Below are positions 1-9,859 of a DNA stretch of 64,000 bases, one piece after another. The notes beneath the pieces are model-generated. The model ran no database searches and was not told the DNA's origin. It was given only the letters and a program-made list of their open reading frames with translations. How positions within the stretch are numbered: the stretch's first letter is position 1; each line of letters opens with the position of its first letter. Source of the stretch: Isotricha intestinalis (taxonomy: Eukaryota > Ciliophora > Litostomatea > Vestibuliferida > Isotrichidae); assembly GCA_023807065.1 (NCBI GenBank), contig JAJJLU010003476.1:19865-83864 (forward strand). Direction: 5' to 3'. The translations under genes were made by a program, and so were the position numbers.

Positions 1-342
1 AAAAGTATAAGAAAAAGAAGATATTAAATTAGCAACACATAAATATTTTTTCGTTTCTTTAAATTCATAATGCGAAATATTTTTGTAATAAGTATAATTA
101 TTATTAATTTCATTATTTAAATTGAAAGAACAAAATAAGCAAAAATAAGGAGAAAAGAATGATACTATTATTATTGCAAATATAGATAAAATACAAAAGC
201 ATTTTATTAGAGAAAAAATACAATATGCACAATCATCATCATTTTCTGCTTTTCTTCTTGCTTCTTCATATCCATCTTTATTAAAATCTATGGACAATTT
301 TTCAAAGAAAGTTAATTCAGAATACTTTTTATATCTCGGCAT
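1..342 (-). CDS. Partial membrane protein (C-terminal part off the left edge)
   Basis: An open frame runs on the minus strand from an ATG at 342 to the window edge, 114 codons with no stop. It begins MPRYKKYSELTFFEKLSIDF, then has a charged stretch rich in E, R and D. Next comes one strongly hydrophobic, Cys-containing segment (residues about 45-75) that looks like a transmembrane helix, followed by an Asn/Tyr-rich region. A second hydrophobic stretch begins at the edge. It resembles a small multi-pass or loop-type membrane protein of unknown family. It is divergent from the gene at 440, with 97 bp between the start codons. The rest of the gene lies outside the window, so no function is assigned. 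Confidence 0.6.
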   Translation of the reverse strand, partial: MPRYKKYSELTFFEKLSIDFNKDGYEEARRKAENDDDCAYCIFSLIKCFCILSIFAIIIVSFFSPYFCLFCSFNLNNEINNNYTYYKNISHYEFKETKKYLCVANLISSFSYTF

Positions 343-439
343 TTTTTAATCTTTATTTTAATATATTATTTTTTACTCAAATTTTATTATTTTTTTATAT
401 ATATATCATATAATTTAAAAAATAGATTAGTCAATAAAA

Positions 440-1183
440 ATGTCTTTGGAAAATCATTTTCATAATTTATTAGATGATTTTATTCCTTCATTAACAGATC
501 AATTATTTCGAAATGTTATTTTTTCAGGAGATTTATCAGAAATTGAAAATTTTAAACATATTATTCATCCAAATATTTTTAAAAAAGAAGATAAAGAAGA
601 AAATTCAATAAATAATACTAATAATAAAACTATAAAAAACATTGAAAAAGATTGGAAAAATAAAGATGGAGAATATATAATAAAAAATATGAATAATTTA
701 AATAATAATAATATAATATTTTTATCAAATAATCCTTTAAAAAATTTTTATAATATAGTTCATTATTTATCATTATATTTTAATATTTATGGTACAAATA
801 GAAATTTTCCTTTATATTTAAATAAAATAATTCAAGATAAAAATTATTCTTTAATAACGACTTCTCCAAAATTATTATTATATGATAAAGATTTAACTAA
901 TTTTTCTAAATCCCTTGTTACAATCTCAAAAGAAGAAGAAAAATTATCTAATGAAGAAATTTCAAATTTAAGTTTATTAGTTAAACCTTGGTATATTATT
1001 AATTTTAATCAAAATAATGAAAAAGTTTTAAAAGAAATTTTTGAAAAATCAAAAAGTAAAAATAAGGTAATTATGAATTATATATATGATAATAATTATA
1101 AAAATCAATCAGAAACAATAGAAGATAGTTATTTAAACAATATTATTTCTTGGTTAAATAATAATAAAAAATCATTATTATAA
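440..1183 (+). CDS. Hypothetical protein, Asn-rich
   Basis: A single open frame of 247 codons from an ATG to TAA. The N-terminus (MSLENHFHNLLDDFIPSL) looks helical. An Asn/Lys-rich linker lies at about residues 55-90, followed by a globular-looking part (about 95-235) with aromatic and Leu-rich segments such as FYNIVHYLSLYFNIYG. I see no signal peptide, metal-binding cysteines or recognised catalytic motif. The 5' flank (350-439) is almost pure A/T and is shared with the divergent membrane-protein gene. I do not recognise the family. Confidence 0.6.
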   Translation: MSLENHFHNLLDDFIPSLTDQLFRNVIFSGDLSEIENFKHIIHPNIFKKEDKEENSINNTNNKTIKNIEKDWKNKDGEYIIKNMNNLNNNNIIFLSNNPLKNFYNIVHYLSLYFNIYGTNRNFPLYLNKIIQDKNYSLITTSPKLLLYDKDLTNFSKSLVTISKEEEKLSNEEISNLSLLVKPWYIINFNQNNEKVLKEIFEKSKSKNKVIMNYIYDNNYKNQSETIEDSYLNNIISWLNNNKKSLL

Positions 1184-1466
1184 TTGTGAAATTAGTAAAA
1201 TTATTAAATAATTTTTATAATTAAAAAAAAATTATATGTCAAATTTTTTCCAATAAAATTAAATTATATATTATTAATTTTTCATTTGAATTAACTTTAT
1301 ATATTATAATTAAAAAAAAAAAAAATAAAATTGATAATTCTAAAGAACAATATTAATTAATTTTACTTTTGATTTTTTTATTTAAATATAAAGAAGAAAT
1401 TCATGTTAATTAATCTATAATGATTTTAATTTTTTGCAAATAATTAATTAATTTAATTCAAAGAAG

Positions 1467-1772
1467 ATGAATTTTCAAACTTTTTTATTTTCATTTACTA
1501 TATTTATTCTTGCAACAATAATTATATATATTATACAATATTGGTTTATATAGAGGTAAAATATAATATATTATATTAATTTATTATAGCCTTTTTTAAA
1601 TGAAAATAGTTCTTTAAAAAAATATTTCTTTTTACCAAGATGTTTCAAATTTATTATTCCTAGAATTATTTTTTGTGGAATAATTACACTTGGATTTTTC
1701 TTAGTTAATTTTTCTAAAAAATATAAATTAAAAAATAAAACAAAAACAATCACAGAAAAGAAAACTCAATAA
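1467..1772 (+). CDS. Small two-TM protein, two exons, reading frame damaged by about one base
   Basis: An ATG at 1467 opens a hydrophobic segment (MNFQTFLFSFTIFILATIII) and meets TAG at 1551. A good intron, GTAAAATAT...TTATAG, fits at 1556-1589 (34 nt). The following exon (1590-1772) is open to TAA and encodes a second hydrophobic helix (FIIPRIIFCGIITLGFFLV) and a Lys-rich tail. The exons do not join in frame. One extra base, for example in the TTT at about 1545-1547, would both remove the TAG and restore phase. It is therefore either a recent pseudogene, a sequencing error in a T run, or a different splice. The open frame on the opposite strand here (1571-1753) is a shadow of exon 2. No family recognised. 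Confidence 0.35.
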
Positions 1773-2029
1773 ATTTTAATATATTAAATAATTCATTTAA
1801 ATTTTATTTAAAATATATTTAAAATAAAAATTAAATAAGTTATTTAATTATTTTTTGGGTTTTTCTCAGGTTATATTTCATAATTAAAATCAGAACAATT
1901 AAAAATAATTTTATATATTTTAAAATAAAAATTCAATACATTTGTTTTCCAAAAAAAACACATTTTTTATATCTAAAACCAATAAACAAAATTAAAATTT
2001 CTCTAATCACAAATTAATTACATTAAAAA

Positions 2030-3580
2030 TTATTTATTTTTCATTTTTTCTTCTTCATCTTCACCAAATTTATGTCTTAATTCATTAAAATCAATTTGAT
2101 ATTGTTCAACAAATTGACTTTGTCTTCTTTTACCTTTTTTTATTTCTTTCAATTTAAAATCATTCTTACCCTCATTTTTCTGTTGATTTATATTTTGATT
2201 ATTGGAATTTGTATTTTTATATGAAGAACTATCATCATCATCTTCTTCTAAAATATCATTATTATATTCTTGAATAGCTTGATCTAAATAATAATCTAAT
2301 TTCATATATTTTTTATTAATAATTCTTAAATCATCACAATGATATAAGCTTTCAAAATAATAAGCAACAAATAATAATTCATAATCTTTTTCAGCATCAT
2401 AATAAGGAAGAATAGGAATTCCATTATCTAAATGATAAGCAAAAGCCATAACAGAATTATCAACAATTAAAATATTTTTAACATCAAATCCTTCGAAAAT
2501 ATCTAAATCTTTAATATAGAAATCTTTTCCATTTAATTTAACATCAATACAATTACTTCTATATAATCGATTATAAAAATATTTATTTTCAGGATCTAAA
2601 AAATTTAAAACAGCATCAGCATAAGAAGAATGAGATGCAGTATAAATAACAATAGTATATAATTTACTTATTCTTTTTATTGCTTCTTCCCAATGAGGAC
2701 GAATATTAACTCCTATTTTTGCTATTTTTTTAGAAGGAGTTATTATTGAAATTATATTTTTCTCATTTTTATAATTTGATATATTTATTACTCCATGAAT
2801 TAATGTTTCATCTAAATCAAATACTGCTAATTTATCTTTTTTATCTCTATTATTTATTTTCACTTTATTTGGTTTTGAAGCTTTATTCTTATTCTCTTTT
2901 AATTCTACTATTATTCTCATACAATTTTTAGTATATTCATAAAAATTATGTATTTCTATTGTATTTGTTAAACTTTTTGCTTCTTCTTCTAATGAATTGA
3001 AATATGAAGTTTTTAATATTTTTCCAATGTTTAGTAAGGATATATCTGAATTTTTTTTTTTTGGATTTTCATTTAAATTTGATTTTGATTTTTTATATTT
3101 TTTATAATCTTTAGTATTTTTATTTATTGATATTGAATAATTTGAATTTGTAAAATTCATTGTTTTGTTTGTTATATATTTTTTCATTTCATTATTTTTT
3201 TTGATTGATTCTATTAAAGAATCATAAATATCATTAAGTAAAAGCAAGCTATGATTTAAATGTTTTGATTTACTTCTTCTTAAAAATGCATTTTTTTTAT
3301 CTTTTTTTTTCGTCTTTTTTGTTGGAGAATTACTTTCTGAATTTGAATTTTCTTTTCGAGGTATAAAATTCTTTTTTGAATTTTCAATTTTTGAATTTTT
3401 ATTTTCTAATGATAAATTTGGTTCATTTCTGGGAGAATTTGGAAGAGATTTTTCTCTATAATTTTTGACTTCTGATAATAAAGGAATTGATATTTTAATT
3501 GGAGTAAATAATTTCTTTTTTGTTTGATTTATTTTTGAACTTGAGAATCCTATTTTTCCTCCTTGATTATTATAAATCAT
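2030..3580 (-). CDS. NLI-interacting factor/FCP1-type HAD phosphatase
   Basis: A 516-aa protein with an N-terminal disordered, Ser/Lys/Asn-rich half and a C-terminal FCP1-homology (NIF) phosphatase domain at about residues 248-430. The HAD motif I is FDLDETLIHG, with the nucleophile and general acid at D255 and D257. Downstream hallmarks are RPHWEEAI, the motif II region IYTASHSSYADAVL, and motif III-IV KNILIVDNSV with the aspartate pair. These enzymes remove phosphate from Ser/Thr, for example on the RNA polymerase II tail or SMADs; the substrate here is unknown. The tail after the domain is acidic (EEDDDDSSS) and then basic. NLI phosphatases form large families in ciliates. The frame is uninterrupted and the start is the first ATG. 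Confidence 0.85.
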   Translation of the reverse strand: MIYNNQGGKIGFSSSKINQTKKKLFTPIKISIPLLSEVKNYREKSLPNSPRNEPNLSLENKNSKIENSKKNFIPRKENSNSESNSPTKKTKKKDKKNAFLRRSKSKHLNHSLLLLNDIYDSLIESIKKNNEMKKYITNKTMNFTNSNYSISINKNTKDYKKYKKSKSNLNENPKKKNSDISLLNIGKILKTSYFNSLEEEAKSLTNTIEIHNFYEYTKNCMRIIVELKENKNKASKPNKVKINNRDKKDKLAVFDLDETLIHGVINISNYKNEKNIISIITPSKKIAKIGVNIRPHWEEAIKRISKLYTIVIYTASHSSYADAVLNFLDPENKYFYNRLYRSNCIDVKLNGKDFYIKDLDIFEGFDVKNILIVDNSVMAFAYHLDNGIPILPYYDAEKDYELLFVAYYFESLYHCDDLRIINKKYMKLDYYLDQAIQEYNNDILEEDDDDSSSYKNTNSNNQNINQQKNEGKNDFKLKEIKKGKRRQSQFVEQYQIDFNELRHKFGEDEEEKMKNK

Positions 3581-3834
3581 TTTTTTTAATTTTATAATTT
3601 AATTTAATATAAATTTTATATATGATTATGTTCAATAAAAAAAATTTAAATATACAATTTATTACTTTTTAAAATTTATTGGTTATTTTCAAAACATTAA
3701 TTATTTACAAAAAATAATATTTAATATATTAAATATAATATTATAACTTGAAATATCAAGAACTTATAAAAAACAAATTTATAACAATTAATCATATAAT
3801 ATTCTTTAAACCAAAGAACAAAAAATACTTTTTT

Positions 3835-4707
3835 TTATTTCCTACTTTGAAATTCATCATTATCAAAAGCTTCTGTTAATTTATTTTTCATTTCATCAAT
3901 AAAATAATTTTCTTTAATAGATATTTCAAAATGATTAATTTTAAATTCATCACAAATTTGACTAATTTTACAATTAATATTATTATTTAAATCATATTTA
4001 TTTCCAATGAAAATAACATGACTTAAACTAATATTACTACCATTATTTATTTCAGATTTTAAATAATTTTCAAAAATATTAATTCCAAAATCAATGGAAT
4101 TTTCATTATTCATATCATAAAAAATTAAAAAATAATCTATTTGTCTTTTTAATTCTTCTTTAATATCATTAATATTATTAATAATAGCAATATTTAAATG
4201 ATAAGTTCTTTCTCCCTTAATAGCTTTACAAATAAATCTTTCTTCTTCATTAATATTTGTAGGAATATATTTTTCATTAAAAGAATTATCTTTTAATTTA
4301 TTTGCATAACTTGTTTTTCCAACTTCTTTATCACCAAATATTATAATATTTACTGAAGTTCTATTTAAAAAAACTGATCTTCTTCCATGAGTTTTTTTAG
4401 TTATTTTACTTCTTAATTTTACATTTAATTTGTTTGTTTCTTTTGATGAAACACTTACATTGTGATTTTTCTCTATTGAATGTACAGTACTTTTATCTGC
4501 TGGATCATTTCTTTTTGTATGTTTTTCACTATTTAATATTAATTTCCTTTGATTTGTAGCTTCTGATGTATATTTTTTTTTAAATAATTTATCATCTATA
4601 TTCTTTTCTTCTTCTTCTTTTTCTTCTTCCATGTTTACTTTTACCACTTTTTTATTATTTTCTATATCTTCTTTGTTTTTACATATACATATTGGCACAC
4701 TTCCCAT
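3835..4707 (-). CDS. Degenerate Ras-like GTPase domain protein
   Basis: A 290-aa protein. The first 115 residues are charged and disordered, starting MGSVPICICK with two early cysteines. The C-terminal 170 residues fold like a small GTPase: P-loop GDKEVGKTS (125-133) and a G4 motif NKYD (236-239). The G3/switch II DxxG is absent: where LxIWDTAGQE is expected the sequence reads LNIAIINNIND. This argues for binding without normal hydrolysis, or a pseudo-GTPase. The start MG-S-V-P-I does not fit the strict myristoylation pattern, but C7 and C9 could be acylated. It has no C-terminal prenylation box. The family within Ras/Rab/Roc is not resolved. Confidence 0.65.
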   Translation of the reverse strand: MGSVPICICKNKEDIENNKKVVKVNMEEEKEEEEKNIDDKLFKKKYTSEATNQRKLILNSEKHTKRNDPADKSTVHSIEKNHNVSVSSKETNKLNVKLRSKITKKTHGRRSVFLNRTSVNIIIFGDKEVGKTSYANKLKDNSFNEKYIPTNINEEERFICKAIKGERTYHLNIAIINNINDIKEELKRQIDYFLIFYDMNNENSIDFGINIFENYLKSEINNGSNISLSHVIFIGNKYDLNNNINCKISQICDEFKINHFEISIKENYFIDEMKNKLTEAFDNDEFQSRK

Positions 4708-5169
4708 CTCAATTTTTATATTTTTTATTTTTTTTTTTAATATTAATATTTATAATTTTTGGTTTTTCAAAAAGTAATTAATTTTTTATTTTCAACTAAA
4801 ATATATAATCTTTTTTATAATTTATATAAATTATTTATCCAAATAATAAAATTTAAACTCTTTAACAAATGGATATCTTATTTTAATATTTTTCATATTA
4901 TTATCATTGAACAATAATTTTAATGAGAAAACATTTAAAAGATAAGAATAATTATAAAATTTTTTAATCTATTTATATTTTAATTATAGATATTCCTTAA
5001 ATATAAATATTTAAAAACTATTTTCCTTAAAACTACATGTTTTAATACTCAAATAAAATATATTTTATTTAAGAATATTACTTATATATATTTATTCATA
5101 AATAATAAATATATTTTTAAGCTAAAATTTAAGGTAAAAAAATATTAACATAAGTTGTACAATAAAAAT
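4708..5169. other. Intergenic, AT-rich
   Basis: 462 bp between two minus-strand genes. I see only A/T homopolymer and ATTTA-type sequence, no open frame of note and no structured RNA. Confidence 0.5.
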
Positions 5170-7239
5170 TTATTTTTCATTTGGAGCTTTAATTAATTGA
5201 AAATTATTTAAATTTTGATTTGAATTTTTTAATCTATTTATAAAAGGAGAATTTGTTATAGAAGAATCTTCATTATTCTTTTCACTAATACTTTTATTTC
5301 CATTATAATTTAATTTAAAATTTCTTCTTCTTCCAGTAATAAAACCATCTTTTTCTTCATCTATTTGAACTTTTAATTTATTTTTTCCACTAAAACTTAA
5401 TTTTAATTTATCTGATAATTGTCTTTTTTTAAAATCTAATTCTACTTTAATTGAATTATTTTGTCCTGAACAATGTTTTTTAGTAAAAAATTGAGATTTA
5501 AATTTCTCTATTTGATTATTATTATTTAAATCAATTAAATATTTTAAAATATGTCTTTGCTTTATAATTGATTCATTTAAGTTATTATTTATTTTATTTT
5601 GAATATTCATTAATTCTGATAATTTTGAATTTAAAGGAGCTAATTTGTTAAAAGAAAGTTCAAAGCTTTTTAAATTTTCTTCAATTTTATTTATGACTTC
5701 TTTTAAAATATCATCAACTGGAATAGTATAAGATTCATCTATTTTATCAAAATCCATAAAATTTTTACCGTCATTATTTAAAAATAATAATAATATTAAA
5801 ATATGTTTAACAGCTTCAATTCTTTGTATTTTATTTTCACTTTCTTTTTCTCTTATTATTAAATATTTTCTTATATTTAATAAATCTCTTATAACTTTAA
5901 TACCTTTTAAATATTGATTTTCATTTGAATTTAATCTTTTCATTTTTATAAAAACTTTTTTTTCAGATTGAGTTAAAACTAAATAATTCATTAAAGTAAC
6001 AAATAATTTACTAATTAGAATATAACCACAAATAGTAGTTATTATAGAAACAATTCTTCCCCAACTTGTTCTTGGATAAATATCTCCATAACAAACTCCG
6101 AAAGACATCATAATTGAAGTCCAAAAAGAATCTAAAAAAGAATCAAAGTATAATTCTTTATTATTTTTAAGTGATAAATTTTTATTATATGTTAAATATT
6201 CTGTTGTTCTTAATAATATTGAAAAAAAAAAAATTGAAGATATTATTAATACTATTAAATATATAAATGAATATTCTTTTATTCTACATTGTAATACAAA
6301 TAAATGTCCGATATTTGAAGATAATGTTTTTGAAATATTTTTTGCTATTGAATTATTCCATTTACTATAAAAACTAGAATATTTCAGAAAAAAAATAATT
6401 TTAAATAAAGAAATACAAAAAAATAAATTTGATAAATTTACAAAATATATTATATTTGATGTTTCTTTTACATAAATTGGATTTATAAAAGGTGGAAAAA
6501 AAATTCCTATAAATATAAAATCAAATATTCTGCCTTTAAAAGGATAATTCGATTTTCCAATCATTTTTATATATAATTCTCTTTTTATTAATATAATTTC
6601 ACATAAAATTACATTGAGTAAATTAAATATTCTTAAAGTATTCTCTAATTGAGAACATTTTCTTTTTTTTATTTTTTCAATTCTAATATCAATTTTTATT
6701 TTTTCTTCTTCTAAAATTTTATCAGTTAAATTTCTTGATTTATGATGAACAATAATTTCAAATATTAAAAAAATAAAAATTAAAAATATTATAATTCTAT
6801 GAATAAATTTGATTTTATGTGAAATTTTTCCTTTTAATGTTCTTTTATCAAATTCAGCAAAAAGTTCAGTTAAGAAAATAGGATTTAAGGATTTTTTTTT
6901 ATTATTATCATCAATATTAAAATCATTTAAGGAAGTAGGAATACAAATAAAATTTTTTTTATTATTTCTTTTTTTACTATTATTTAAATATTTTAATTCA
7001 TGTTTTATTTGAGGAATATTTTTTATTTCATTATTTTTATTTGTCACTATTTCATTTCTATAAAAATTACCAAAAATACTTGTTTTTGTTTTATGATAAA
7101 ACATTTTTGATTTAATATCATAATAATCTAAATTTAAAAATTCATTTCTATCAGATTTTTCTAATAAATTTTCTGATGAATTTTCATATTTTGATTTTAT
7201 TATTGCTAATTTATTAAATTTATTCTTTGTGTCTTCCAT
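5170..7239 (-). CDS. SK-like calcium-activated potassium channel with unusual selectivity filter
   Basis: A 689-aa six-TM channel subunit. Hydrophobic segments lie at about 147-166, 202-218, 237-255, 262-285 and 322-342. A pore helix (DSFWTSIMMSF) and S6 (GRIVSIITTICGYILISKLF) follow. The filter reads GVCYGD (381-386) where potassium channels have T-V/I-G-Y-G-D. After S6 comes LTQSEKKVFIKM and a basic helical stretch, which matches the position of the calmodulin-binding domain of SK channels. The C-terminus has a helical region (about 505-580) and a disordered basic tail. SK-type channels are widely expanded in ciliates and set membrane potential and swimming behaviour. Ion selectivity cannot be assumed here because of the altered filter. 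Confidence 0.8.
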   Translation of the reverse strand: MEDTKNKFNKLAIIKSKYENSSENLLEKSDRNEFLNLDYYDIKSKMFYHKTKTSIFGNFYRNEIVTNKNNEIKNIPQIKHELKYLNNSKKRNNKKNFICIPTSLNDFNIDDNNKKKSLNPIFLTELFAEFDKRTLKGKISHKIKFIHRIIIFLIFIFLIFEIIVHHKSRNLTDKILEEEKIKIDIRIEKIKKRKCSQLENTLRIFNLLNVILCEIILIKRELYIKMIGKSNYPFKGRIFDFIFIGIFFPPFINPIYVKETSNIIYFVNLSNLFFCISLFKIIFFLKYSSFYSKWNNSIAKNISKTLSSNIGHLFVLQCRIKEYSFIYLIVLIISSIFFFSILLRTTEYLTYNKNLSLKNNKELYFDSFLDSFWTSIMMSFGVCYGDIYPRTSWGRIVSIITTICGYILISKLFVTLMNYLVLTQSEKKVFIKMKRLNSNENQYLKGIKVIRDLLNIRKYLIIREKESENKIQRIEAVKHILILLLFLNNDGKNFMDFDKIDESYTIPVDDILKEVINKIEENLKSFELSFNKLAPLNSKLSELMNIQNKINNNLNESIIKQRHILKYLIDLNNNNQIEKFKSQFFTKKHCSGQNNSIKVELDFKKRQLSDKLKLSFSGKNKLKVQIDEEKDGFITGRRRNFKLNYNGNKSISEKNNEDSSITNSPFINRLKNSNQNLNNFQLIKAPNEK

Positions 7240-7321
7240 AAAATTTTTTTTAATTTGTTTTTTAAATATTAGTTTTCAAATTAAATAAATTTCATATTTT
7301 TTTATTAAAGAAAAAAAAATA

Positions 7322-8020
7322 AACGGCTATTAATATATGATAAAAGCTCAATTATTAAATTAACATATCCAATTTCATAAATATTTAATTTATTTAATAA
7401 TTTAAGATAAATCCATCATATCTTTATTTTCATTATTAAGATTATTATTATTATTTTTATCTTTTTTATAGAACTATTAAATTATTTCATATATATTAAA
7501 TTTATAAAATAAAAATTAAATGATATTCTGATTAATATCTTTATTTTCATTATAAATATTATTATTAAAATGAGTATATCTAATATCATATATTACTATT
7601 TAAAAGATTATTAGAAAATTAAAACTATTAAATAATTCAATATCACTTATATCAAAAGCTATTTCTTTTTAATTTCAATTTAAGAGATTATTGTGTCTTC
7701 CAACATATCTAAAAATAGTAAATCTTTTATTACATTAATTTAATAATAAGTATTATTATGAATAGGACTTTCATTTAATGATAAATTTTTAATTTATTTC
7801 AATTTAATAAACATTATATCACTACTTTTATTTTTTCTTAAATATAATTCTTTTAAATTTGGAAATATTTATAATCTCTTAAAGAATTTAAATTATTAAT
7901 CTTAAAGATATGATTGGTAAGTTTGACATGAAATATTTTTAAAAATAGAAATATCATCTAATTCTAATTATATTTTTAAGAGTATTTATTTTATCATTTT
8001 TTAATCTCTTTTTTTGACAT
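7322..8020 (-). pseudogene. CFAP410: Decayed CFAP410 (C21orf2)-like LRR gene
   Basis: Minus-strand relic with several stops and frameshifts but recognisable order. An ATG at 8020 starts MSKKEIKK. Pieces then follow in different frames: LELDDISIFKN, MSNLPIISLRL, NLNSLRDYKYF, and then PNLKELYLRKN with the LRR cap NLSLNESPIHNNTYY and DLLFLDMLED. After an Asn-rich linker, a helical end (YEIGYVNLIIELLSYINS) resembles the C-terminal oligomerisation helix of CFAP410. Length (about 230 codons) and layout fit full-length CFAP410, a basal-body/ciliary protein that works with NEK1-type kinases. In-frame stops are TAA or TAG. Because three frames are needed, this is decay rather than a variant genetic code. 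Confidence 0.6.
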
Positions 8021-8067
8021 TTTATTATTTTGTTAATTATTTATTCAATAAAAAAATAATTTAATTT

Positions 8068-8721
8068 ATGGGTCTTAATATTTGTTTAGAAACAAATAAT
8101 GATTTAGTTGTTAAAAAAGATTTACTATGCCAAGATGAAAATAATAGAAAAAAATTAATAGGAAATATTAATAATAATAATTTAATTATGACTCAAGAAA
8201 TAAATAAAGAAGAAGATAATTTAGATTTAATTAATAATATTCAAGAAAAATTAGATGAAAATTTTAATAAAAATAATAATGATGAAAATCAATTAAAAAC
8301 AAATGTTAATAATAGAACAAAAGATAATGAAAAAATTTATATTTCTGATAAAATTTCTGTTAATAGTATTATTCCAGAACAAAAATTGCATTCTAAAAAT
8401 AATAATGAAATAATGTTTTTAGGTGAACTTGAAAAAATTGAAGAAAATAATATTATTTCTTATTTTGCAACTTTAAATAGATTAAAAATTAATTTTTATG
8501 AAAATAAATCTCAATTTATTTCTATGAAAAAACCTAATTATATTATTGAATTAAACAAAATTAAAAATGCTGATATGATTAAAGAAAATAATAATAAATT
8601 ATTATTATGTATTATCATGTTTGAAAATAATGAAAAAATAAAATTTCAAACAAAAACAAATACAAAATTATTTAAATGGTTATGTGTTTTAAATTATTTC
8701 ATTCATAAAAGTCAAATATAA
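8068..8721 (+). CDS. Predicted N-myristoylated PH-like domain protein (paralogue A)
   Basis: A 217-aa protein starting MGLNICLE, which fits the N-myristoylation rule (G2, small residue C6, also a palmitoylation candidate). An Asn/Glu-rich linker follows to about residue 90. Residues about 95-215 look like a PH fold: SVNSIIPEQKLHS, strands around FLGELEKI and INFYENKSQFI, YIIELNKIKNADMI, and a closing helix with the typical tryptophan (FKWLCVLNYFIH). The same motif order occurs in the convergent neighbour at 8933-9859, so the two are diverged duplicates in inverted orientation, 211 bp apart. Likely role: a membrane-tethered phosphoinositide or protein adaptor; the ligand is unknown. Confidence 0.65.
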   Translation: MGLNICLETNNDLVVKKDLLCQDENNRKKLIGNINNNNLIMTQEINKEEDNLDLINNIQEKLDENFNKNNNDENQLKTNVNNRTKDNEKIYISDKISVNSIIPEQKLHSKNNNEIMFLGELEKIEENNIISYFATLNRLKINFYENKSQFISMKKPNYIIELNKIKNADMIKENNNKLLLCIIMFENNEKIKFQTKTNTKLFKWLCVLNYFIHKSQI

Positions 8722-8932
8722 ATAAATAATCATATTAAATAACAATATAACAAATTTTAATTGTATTTAAAATATTTAAATATAAAAAATTTATTAATAT
8801 GTAATTATAATGTTAAGAAAAAAATAAAATAAAAATAAATAATCTTTATATGAAAAAGAATAGAAGAAGTAAATTTAAGAAACAATTCATTTACTAATTA
8901 TTTAAAATATATAAATTATATTTTTAAATATT

Positions 8933-9859
8933 CTATTTTTTCTTTTCATTTTTAATTTCATTTAAAAAATAATTTATACAACAAACCCATTTATCACATA
9001 CTTCTTCATTATCAGAATATAAAATAATTAAATCATTATTTAAAATAACTTTTTCCAAAATATGTTTTTTTGAAAATAAAATATTATAAATATCAGAATT
9101 TTTTTCATAATCAATAAAATTAATAAAATTTGGAAGATTATTATTATTTCGATAATTTATATTTTTTTTAAGAATATAAAAGAAAAAACAATTTTCTAAA
9201 TTTTTCCTATTTAAAAAATTCATTTCAATTGAATCACATTTTTCAATATCATTTAATTTTATCATTAAAACAGGTTTTTGTTTCATTAATAAAGTTTCTT
9301 TACTTTTATAAATACAAAAATGACTTTTACTTAACAAACAATATTTTACATTATTTAAAGAATTATTTAATAAAAATTTATTTAAATAACCAAAATGAAC
9401 AATAATATTTTTATCATCACTTCTTAATTTTGATTCAGGAATAACAGATAATATATTAATATCTTTCCAAATAAAAGTATTATTATTCATATTAATTGAG
9501 TTTGAACTTTCTGTTTTTTTTAATAAATCTTCTATTTTTTCGTCGTTTGTTAAATTTGATGAAAATTCAAATGTTTTATTATTTTTTTGATTAATATATT
9601 TTAATTTATTATCTAAATTATTTTTTATTTCTGAATCATCATTAAGTGATTCTCTTATTGGGGATAAAGTTAATTTTTCCATTTTGAAATTGTCTGATGT
9701 GTCTATTGATTTTTTTTTATTTAGATTTTCATTTAAATTCAAATTATCATTTGTATTTAATTTATTGTTATTATTATTTAAATTCTTTTCTTTTGTTAAA
9801 CTTTCTATTTCATTATTATCTTTTGTGATACAATCACATTTTAATTGTATATTTCCCAT
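8933..9859 (-). CDS. PH-like domain protein (paralogue B)
   Basis: A 308-aa protein starting MGNIQLKCDC. G2 is followed by two cysteines, but L6 is a poor fit to the strict myristoylation pattern, so dual acylation is only possible. A disordered Asn/Lys/Ser region runs to about 130. The C-terminal domain parallels the neighbour: ILSVIPESKLRS, HFGYLNKFLL, KYCLLSKSHFCIYKSKE, VLMIKLNDIEKCDSI, and a closing helix CDKWVCCINYFLN. It is longer than paralogue A, with an extra loop (about 225-290) before the last helix. It forms a tail-to-tail pair with 8068-8721. No enzyme motif is seen. Confidence 0.65.
   Translation of the reverse strand: MGNIQLKCDCITKDNNEIESLTKEKNLNNNNNKLNTNDNLNLNENLNKKKSIDTSDNFKMEKLTLSPIRESLNDDSEIKNNLDNKLKYINQKNNKTFEFSSNLTNDEKIEDLLKKTESSNSINMNNNTFIWKDINILSVIPESKLRSDDKNIIVHFGYLNKFLLNNSLNNVKYCLLSKSHFCIYKSKETLLMKQKPVLMIKLNDIEKCDSIEMNFLNRKNLENCFFFYILKKNINYRNNNNLPNFINFIDYEKNSDIYNILFSKKHILEKVILNNDLIILYSDNEEVCDKWVCCINYFLNEIKNEKKK

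Noticed and set aside
7322..8020. Reading TAA/TAG as glutamine to rescue a CFAP410 gene
   Set aside because: The recognisable pieces lie in three different frames, so frameshifts are needed anyway, and other genes in the window clearly stop at TAA.
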